In this document: positions 7,128-11,577 of the stretch, piece after piece
How positions within the stretch are numbered: position 1 is the first letter of the stretch
How the letters are laid out: every line of letters starts with the position of its first letter
Source: Bdellovibrionota bacterium
Lineage (GTDB): Bacteria; Bdellovibrionota; Bacteriovoracia; Bacteriovoracales; Bacteriovoracaceae
Direction: 5' to 3'
Assembly (NCBI GenBank): GCA_030836365.1
Contig: JAURQB010000154.1
Coordinates: 1 to 11,577, forward strand
DNA: 11,577 bases
Translations under genes and position numbers: made by a program
The notes under the pieces: model-generated
What the model saw: only the letters and a program-made list of their open reading frames with translations
The model's database searches: none
Told to the model about the DNA's origin: nothing

Positions 7128-7934
7128 ATGAGGAAACTAATTATTTTTATCATGACTCTAACAATGAGTTTTTCACAATCAGTTTTTGCGAGATCATCGC
7201 GATCTTTAAATCGAGTTAGTCTTACTTCACAAGTGCAATTAAGAACGGCTTTCTTTAGAGATTCTTTTTCGGTGATTCAAGCTCACCCTGAAAGAGCGCA
7301 GAGTTTTGTTAATATAATCGAGGGTTACCTGCTAGATGTAGAGTCTACGGTATTAAAGCATGAATCAGTTGATCCTTCTGTATTAGAAAAATTAGATCAG
7401 TTGAATAGTGATTTGATTGAACTTCAGTCAACTGTCGATCGATTAGGGAGACAACAGTCAATGAGAGATGTCGCTCAAGCGATGGCCCAAATTGAATCGA
7501 GCTTTAATGAATTTCAGGATATATTAAAATCTCAAGCGACAGGGCTTTGGGGGGAAATCGTCGGCCTTGCAGGCGTTATTTATTATGCAATAACAGGGGA
7601 CGATAGCCAGGATAAAGCGAATGAGAGAAGTGCAGAGTTACTTGAACTAGAGAGAAAGAAACAGGCCCTTGAGGAGGAGAAAAAGCGGCTAGAGGCTGAA
7701 AAAAAGCGTCTTGAGGAAGAGAAAAAAGCAAAAGAAAAAGAAAAAGAAGAAGCTGAAAAAAATAAAGAACAAGCGGAAAAGGATAGAGATAAAGAATGTG
7801 GTGATGACGAAGAGGGAATCACAGCAGAGACGGATGCTAACATGTTAATGACTAAATATATTGAAATGTTTCAGACGCATTATGGATATAATAGTTACGT
7901 CAATACTTATGACGTTCAGTTTTTCTTTCGGTAA
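7128..7934 (+). CDS. Secreted coiled-coil protein A (paralogue of B), unknown function
   Basis: 268 residues; GGGGGACGTATG fixes the start. Parts in order: signal peptide ending SVFA (about residue 21); an alpha-helical region (30-135) with regular Leu/Ile; a hydrophobic segment GLWGEIVGLAGVIYYAITG (139-157) that may cross or insert into a membrane; a long, highly charged helix rich in Glu and Lys (about 163-222; Leu at 181, 188, 195 in heptads); Cys224 in ECGDDEEG; ITAETD (231-236); and a short tail with YDVQ (261-264) ending FFFR. Gene B has the same order, and both share EC(G/A)D, ITAETD and YD(V/I)Q. A stops four codons after YDVQ whereas B continues for about 120 residues, so A is either a short form or has lost its C-terminus. 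I do not recognise the family. Envelope location is likely. A terminator follows, so A seems to be its own transcript. Confidence 0.85.
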   Translation: MRKLIIFIMTLTMSFSQSVFARSSRSLNRVSLTSQVQLRTAFFRDSFSVIQAHPERAQSFVNIIEGYLLDVESTVLKHESVDPSVLEKLDQLNSDLIELQSTVDRLGRQQSMRDVAQAMAQIESSFNEFQDILKSQATGLWGEIVGLAGVIYYAITGDDSQDKANERSAELLELERKKQALEEEKKRLEAEKKRLEEEKKAKEKEKEEAEKNKEQAEKDRDKECGDDEEGITAETDANMLMTKYIEMFQTHYGYNSYVNTYDVQFFFR

Positions 7935-7951
7935 ATATAAATCACATAATT

Positions 7952-7988
7952 AAAAAAAAGGAGCAGCATAGGTAGCTCCTTTTTTTTT
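7952..7988 (+). terminator. Intrinsic terminator after gene A
   Basis: Eight A (7952-7959), GGAGC (7960-7964), a 10-base loop, GCTCC (7975-7979) and nine T (7980-7988). The stem extends through the A/T runs. It begins 17 bases after the stop codon and is the only textbook intrinsic terminator in the window. Confidence 0.88.
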
Positions 7989-8097
7989 GTAAATTATTGA
8001 AATCCCTGTTGTTGCCCATATTTATTTGCACCAATTTACAGATAAAAACACATTCTAAAATACTAAATAATTAAGATTAGGCGAAAATTTTATTTTC

Positions 8098-8158
8098 TTG
8101 ACTAGAAAACATCATTTTTAATGCATTCTAATAAAAACAAAAATCCATAGGGGGACGT
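8098..8158 (+). promoter_or_regulatory. Promoter and leader of gene B, shared layout with gene A
   Basis: TTGACT (8098-8103), 19 bases, GCATTCTA (8123-8130), 28 bases, ATG (8159), and AGGGGGACGT directly before the ATG. Spacing is identical to gene A without a gap. TCTAAT (8127-8132) also matches a -10 at 5 of 6. A second CATTCTA at 8051-8057 lacks TTGACT upstream. The rest of the 224-base gap (7989-8097) is AT-rich with no gene seen. Confidence 0.6.
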
Positions 8159-9388
8159 ATGTTGAAAAAATTAATGATAACGGCAATTTTAACTAGTACC
8201 ATCGCAAATGCTGCATTTGCAAAAAGAGCTCACCACACATCTAGAAGGTTAATAAAAAAAGCATCTGTGCAAACGTCGAGGGCACAAAGAAATAGGCAAG
8301 AAGTAGTCGCAGTAATTGGACAAATCGTTCAAACTGGGGCGGTTATCAATAACTTAAATTTAAGTGTTCAGAACTCACTTTCTTCAAATGGAAGAGTGGA
8401 TACTCAGGCGGCATTGGAGTTATTAGAAACAATAAATCGTTACCAAGATTTATTTGAAGAAATTAATGACCTACAGGGTGTTCAAGATAATACAAACTTA
8501 TCCCAGCTCGCAGGTATCATCAATGACCAGGTTACTGACATGGTAAATAAGGCTGCAGCTGACCTTGAGAATGCGATCGCATCAGGAACAACAGGCTGGA
8601 TTCAATTTACACCAGCTGTTATTGAAGGAATCATCGTTGTTGGAACTCTAGTGACTGTTGCCTATTCTGAATACACAAGCAGTGAGAACGATAAAGTCGC
8701 TCAAGAAATGCATGATGAAAGAATGTCAATGCTTCAGGCGGAGATCGATAATCTTGAGTCAGAAAATGAATCTCTTGAAGAGGAAAATGAGTCTCTAGAG
8801 GAATCTATTGAAACTCTAGAGGAGCAAACCTCTGAGATTGAAGATGAGGAAAGTAAGACTTGGGAAGAATTTGAAGAATGTGCAGATGAAAATGACGAAG
8901 ACGATGACGAGGGAAAAGGTAGTGACATTACTGCAGAAACTGACGTTTATCTTGGAATGATCGAGCGAATTAAGGATTACATGGGCAATGACTATATGAA
9001 TGGTATTTATGATATTCAACATTTGATGGAGAGATATGTCGATTTTAATCATCAGATGATGCAAAGTGGATATAGGTCATTTAATGCAAAAGCGTTTGCT
9101 AGTGAAATGATGGGGGCGATGGATTCAGTAAAAGGATACGCTCTACAGGAAAATTTTGGAGGCGGATCGTCTAATTATGGCGCGTTCTCTGGAAGCTCTG
9201 TTGAGTCATTCTTTAACGCATCTGTTATCTATACTTGGGAAAACGATGGGGCAGAAGAGTATGACTCAGAATTAAATGATGGTGATGATAGCATCATTGA
9301 GAAGCCGCAATTTGATCATATTATTCAAACCGTTCAGACAAATAAGTTTGCGCTAACAATTATAAATCACTTAAAGAGTTTTCGATAA
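8159..9388 (+). CDS. Secreted coiled-coil protein B (paralogue of A), unknown function
   Basis: 409 residues. Signal peptide with cut after NAAFA (about residue 21), then a basic stretch (KRAHHTSRRLIKK). Helical region about 40-140; hydrophobic segment PAVIEGIIVVGTLVTVAYS (151-169); coiled coil about 185-225 with Leu199, 206, 213 and 220 exactly seven apart and the tandem unit ENESLEE (also repeated in the DNA at 8761-8805), strongly acidic rather than Glu/Lys as in A; an Asp/Glu run DENDEDDDEG (243-252) after Cys241; ITAETD (257-262); YDIQHLMERY (284-293); then a region absent from A, with Met-rich helices (298-330), a Gly/Ser/Asn linker (333-348) and a C-terminal helix ending HLKSFR. The length, the single Cys and the hydrophobic segment suggest an envelope-anchored, coiled-coil-linked protein. 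No family recognised; a role in motility, stalk or attachment structures cannot be judged. Confidence 0.86.
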   Translation: MLKKLMITAILTSTIANAAFAKRAHHTSRRLIKKASVQTSRAQRNRQEVVAVIGQIVQTGAVINNLNLSVQNSLSSNGRVDTQAALELLETINRYQDLFEEINDLQGVQDNTNLSQLAGIINDQVTDMVNKAAADLENAIASGTTGWIQFTPAVIEGIIVVGTLVTVAYSEYTSSENDKVAQEMHDERMSMLQAEIDNLESENESLEEENESLEESIETLEEQTSEIEDEESKTWEEFEECADENDEDDDEGKGSDITAETDVYLGMIERIKDYMGNDYMNGIYDIQHLMERYVDFNHQMMQSGYRSFNAKAFASEMMGAMDSVKGYALQENFGGGSSNYGAFSGSSVESFFNASVIYTWENDGAEEYDSELNDGDDSIIEKPQFDHIIQTVQTNKFALTIINHLKSFR

Positions 9389-9399
9389 TTAGGAAACAA

Positions 9400-9425
9400 G
9401 AGAGTCCATTCTAATATGGACTCTC
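9400..9425 (+). promoter_or_regulatory. 10-bp inverted repeat around CATTCTA upstream of gene C
   Basis: GAGAGTCCAT (9400-9409) pairs perfectly with ATGGACTCTC (9416-9425) around TCTAAT. CATTCTA (9407-9413) lies exactly 28 bases before the ATG at 9442, as in A and B, and TCTAAT is a 5-of-6 match to a -10. It starts 12 bases after the stop codon of B. No T-run follows. It may be an operator over the -10, an mRNA hairpin between B and C, or a weak terminator of B. No TTGACT is present at the A/B distance (bases there are TTCGAT). Confidence 0.55.
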
Positions 9426-9441
9426 ATTACTAGGGGAATTT

Positions 9442-10326
9442 ATGAAATTATTATCTGTTATTACAATCTTGACGTTTATTCCAAGTGTTGTCATGTCATC
9501 ATCTCAAAAAAGTTCTTTAGAAAATTATATCGCGCTTAATAAGACAAAAATTAAGTACTCTAAAAGAAGTCAAATCATTCGCCCATCTATTAACGAAAGT
9601 TCGTGGAAAATTGGGAATGGTGGAAAGCATTTGAATAATCAAATTTCTGCAAATATAGAGGAAGATTATTATCTTAATCGAGATTTAAATGGAACATCTC
9701 TAATAAGCTCACGAAGCCTTCAAGATGGGCAAGAGTTTGAGCAAAACCATGAGGTTATTACATTTTCCGATTCCGGTAACTTTCAGGGGAAAACAACTTG
9801 TCGGCATGATTTTAGAAACTCTTTGTCCAATTTCAACGGTCATCGAAAATACCATTGTGTTACGGTGACGCCGCTTGTTTGCCAAGCAATCTCAAAATTA
9901 AAAGAAAGAAATAATATTGATGTTGAAGAACTCAAAAAATGCTCAGAAACGTTTGTTCGCTCTAATAATTTTATTGAAAAATTAAAAACGGATAATTCTT
10001 TTTTAAAGATTAATGAGTCTCATGTTGCTCAAGTAGAAAAAGTATCACTAAGTAAAAAACCAGATGAGTATTTTAGAAATGAAAACCTTGCGAGCGATGG
10101 AAAAATACACAATGTTCTTACCTTTGGTAAAATGAACACATCAGCTGATGATAAAGTTCGAGCCAGTTTAAGTTATCGTCCTAACGAGTCGTACGGTACC
10201 GTGCATTTATCGAAAATGATGGAGCTATGTGGTGGCTTGAGGCTTGAGGGAGTAGACTACCAAAAGTCTTTAAGAAAATCGGAAAAAGATATTGTTTTAG
10301 AATACTCAGCAGTATTAATAAAATAG
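9442..10326 (+). CDS. Secreted protein C of unknown function
   Basis: 294 residues; AGGGGA (9432-9437) precedes the ATG. Signal peptide MKLLSVITILTFIPSVVM, cut within SSSQ. The mature protein is hydrophilic, Ser/Asn/Lys-rich at first (23-100), then contains a Cys-bearing core: TTCRHDFRN (Cys120), KYHCVTVTPLVC (139, 147), KKCSETF (167), and a last Cys at 263 in ELCGGLRLEG. Four closely spaced Cys suggest disulfides in the periplasm or outside. The alternating VTF/HCVTV pattern suggests beta structure around 104-145, followed by helix 145-180. No coiled coil or ITAETD motif, so not a clear paralogue of A or B, but it follows B by 53 bases on the same strand and shares the CATTCTA position, so co-regulation is likely. 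The palindromic repeat abuts its TAG stop. No family recognised. Confidence 0.82.
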   Translation: MKLLSVITILTFIPSVVMSSSQKSSLENYIALNKTKIKYSKRSQIIRPSINESSWKIGNGGKHLNNQISANIEEDYYLNRDLNGTSLISSRSLQDGQEFEQNHEVITFSDSGNFQGKTTCRHDFRNSLSNFNGHRKYHCVTVTPLVCQAISKLKERNNIDVEELKKCSETFVRSNNFIEKLKTDNSFLKINESHVAQVEKVSLSKKPDEYFRNENLASDGKIHNVLTFGKMNTSADDKVRASLSYRPNESYGTVHLSKMMELCGGLRLEGVDYQKSLRKSEKDIVLEYSAVLIK

Positions 10327-10367
10327 CCCAACGGCCAAAAGGTACGCGGTACCTTTTGGCCGTTGGG
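10327..10367. repeat. Single REP-like palindrome, third copy
   Basis: A perfect 19-bp stem (10327-10345 with 10349-10367) and a 3-base GCG loop. The 25-base core (10335-10359) is identical to the copy at 3234-3258; the outer 8 pairs (CCCAACGG/CCGTTGGG) are different. It starts directly after the TAG of gene C and ends 9 bases before the stop of the convergent gene D. As RNA on either strand it gives a very stable hairpin and may mark the 3' ends of both transcripts, though no T-run is present. Confidence 0.9.
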
Positions 10368-10376
10368 ATCAAGATA

Positions 10377-11577
10377 TTATTTCGTGTAAAATTTAATCAT
10401 ATAGCGTCTAGAAATAATTCTAAAAATGGATGCATTTTTATTTGTTGAAACCTCAACATCCTTATATTCGTAATCATCCTCACTTTCTTCGCTTGTGCTT
10501 CCGACATACTTTTTGCTCTCATCTGCTATTGTCGTAGGCATATCCTCATTTTCTGTTGAATATTTTTTATTATCATCTTGTTCACTTGATGTGTAATTCT
10601 CCGTCTTATCTTCATTTTTAAGCTCGGGAAATAGTCGCTGAATGTCATTCATTGAGTACCCCGATTCAGCAATAGAGTCCATGGCAATACTTTTAACTTC
10701 TGATAGAAACTTTTCTTGTTCCTTTTTAAAGTTAATTACTTTTTGGCCATATTTTTTTTGCATTTCATTAGCTTCTTTTTCTAGATTTCTTGTTAACTTC
10801 GCTATGTATGATGATTTTGAATTTAAAAATTCTATTTGATTTGAGACGTTATTATTTATTCCATTCGCATTAGAAATACCATCACCAATTTTTGCTGCAC
10901 CTACAACGACACTATAAAACTCTCGATCTAATATGTTTTTGTGAATTGGGTAGATCGAATTCATCTGATTTTGAAAAGATTGGCACTTTCCATTTCGGTA
11001 GTTAAAGCAAGGTGTTTTTCTTTTTAATGATGCGACAAATTTACCCGGTTCATTTTGAGCATTTGCTTTTTCTATAATCGTGTTGAGCATATCAAAATTA
11101 ATGCTTGATCTCGTGGGTGTTAATTCTTTTTTTGTCGCTGGTAGATCAAATGTTCCTTCTTGCTCAGGGGACATTTCTTTTTTCGAATCATTAATCAGTT
11201 TTTTCACCTGCTTCATATTTTTTCTCGCGCGCTTAAAATCTACCCATGTATTTGCAGCAACAAGACTTGATAGTGAATAGATTGAACCATAAACAACGCT
11301 TCTTCCAAGTGGATTTGCGACCATTCTATCAATTTGAACAGCTAATTTTCTTCGGAAAATTTTCATTATCACAATTGTCGCAGCTTTACTTGCGACATTC
11401 GCGACCGCCGATTTATTAATTGATGATGAATTCTCGTTTTCTTTTGGGGGGGAATCTGCAAATGCCGTAGGGATTACATAATCAAAAATTAGATTTTTAA
11501 AGAATTGATTTTTAATCTGGGTAAAAAAGTTACGATCTACATTGTGCGCTCGAAAAGCTATATTTTCAATTTTACAT
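10377..11577 (-). CDS. Large envelope-like protein D of unknown function, 5'-partial
   Basis: Stop TTA at 10377-10379. The frame stays open to the right edge, 68 codons beyond the GTG at 11372 that could be taken as a start; that GTG has no ribosome site, and no start codon is seen further out, so the start is outside. Visible from the right edge: CKIENIAFRAHNVDRN, a hydrophobic stretch FKNLIFDYVIPTAFA followed by DSPPKENENSSS (like an extended signal-peptide end), then NPLGRSVVYGSIYSLSSLVAANTW, a hydrophobic segment, then a Lys-rich helix (FKRARKNMKQVKKLIND), PCFNYRNGKC (two Cys), a helical region with a Lys/Glu coiled coil (NLEKEANEMQKKYG and on), an acidic Asp/Glu/Ser-rich low-complexity stretch (STSEESEDDYEYKD), and a basic tail ending MIKFYTK. 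The order hydrophobic segment, charged helix, acidic linker recalls A and B loosely, without clear identity. No family recognised. Confidence 0.75.
   Translation of the reverse strand, partial: CKIENIAFRAHNVDRNFFTQIKNQFFKNLIFDYVIPTAFADSPPKENENSSSINKSAVANVASKAATIVIMKIFRRKLAVQIDRMVANPLGRSVVYGSIYSLSSLVAANTWVDFKRARKNMKQVKKLINDSKKEMSPEQEGTFDLPATKKELTPTRSSINFDMLNTIIEKANAQNEPGKFVASLKRKTPCFNYRNGKCQSFQNQMNSIYPIHKNILDREFYSVVVGAAKIGDGISNANGINNNVSNQIEFLNSKSSYIAKLTRNLEKEANEMQKKYGQKVINFKKEQEKFLSEVKSIAMDSIAESGYSMNDIQRLFPELKNEDKTENYTSSEQDDNKKYSTENEDMPTTIADESKKYVGSTSEESEDDYEYKDVEVSTNKNASIFRIISRRYMIKFYTK

Noticed and set aside
7010..7219. 69-codon plus-strand reading frame starting with GTG
   Set aside because: It has no ribosome site, overlaps the well-supported start of gene A by 92 bases and crosses A's promoter elements; the peptide shows no domain.
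7680..7790. Possible simple-sequence (phase-variable) repeat in the Glu/Lys region of gene A
   Set aside because: The gaa/aaa codons are irregular, with no long perfect tandem unit, so slippage is not supported; it is explained by the charged helix.
7583..7843. Minus-strand frame rich in Ser and Phe
   Set aside because: It is the reverse of the Glu/Lys coiled-coil codons of gene A. The similar Ser-rich frame at 8734-8928 mirrors gene B's acidic stretch.
10193..10202. Palindrome ACGGTACCGT inside gene C, resembling the centre of the REP-like repeat
   Set aside because: It shares only GGTACC with the repeat, lacks the AAAAGG/CCTTTT arms and lies in coding sequence; probably chance.

Overview
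The window is AT-rich DNA from a Gram-negative bacterium. The best guess is a Bdellovibrionota/Bacteriovoracaceae-type organism. The reasons are the density of signal-peptide-bearing orphan proteins, a BspA-like surface protein with Ca-loop and sushi-like modules, an OmpA-like envelope protein and a bacterial homologue of the tRNA-queuosine mannosyltransferase. This is inference from gene style; there is no marker gene that fixes the taxon. Coding density is high, no gene-free stretch exceeds about 225 bases, and no tRNA, rRNA, CRISPR array, transposase or phage gene was seen.

Layout. (1) Bases 1-3230 (+): the 3' part of a giant secreted BspA/DUF285 leucine-rich-repeat protein whose start lies left of the window. 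(2) Bases 3228-3320: a 93-bp element made of two inverted 31-base arms around a 31-base centre; each arm is itself a hairpin. It includes the stop codons of both convergent neighbours. (3) Bases 3318-6920 (-): four genes reading leftward. In transcription order these are a DUF3524/QTMAN-like glycosyltransferase, a small secreted orphan, a membrane HExxH protein and an OmpA-like/VWA-like fusion. The first two probably share a transcript; the other two have plausible promoters of their own. (4) Bases 7067-10326 (+): three secreted orphans, here A (7128-7934), B (8159-9388) and C (9442-10326). A and B are diverged paralogues with the same order of parts: signal peptide, helical region, hydrophobic segment, charged coiled coil, then a Cys and an ITAETD motif. 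(5) Bases 10327-10367: a third, single copy of the palindromic repeat, again between convergent genes. (6) Bases 10377 to the right edge (-): a large envelope-like orphan (D) whose reading frame stays open to the window edge.

The most interesting signal is the A/B/C block. A and B share TTGACT-N19-GCATTCTA-N28-ATG with identical spacing and an identical GGGGGACGTATG start region, although their proteins have diverged strongly. C carries the same CATTCTA at exactly the same distance from its ATG, inside a 10-bp inverted repeat. This looks like a co-regulated set of secreted coiled-coil proteins of unknown function. The second is the palindromic repeat family (CCAAAAGGTAC stem, GCG loop), found only at the two convergent gene ends.
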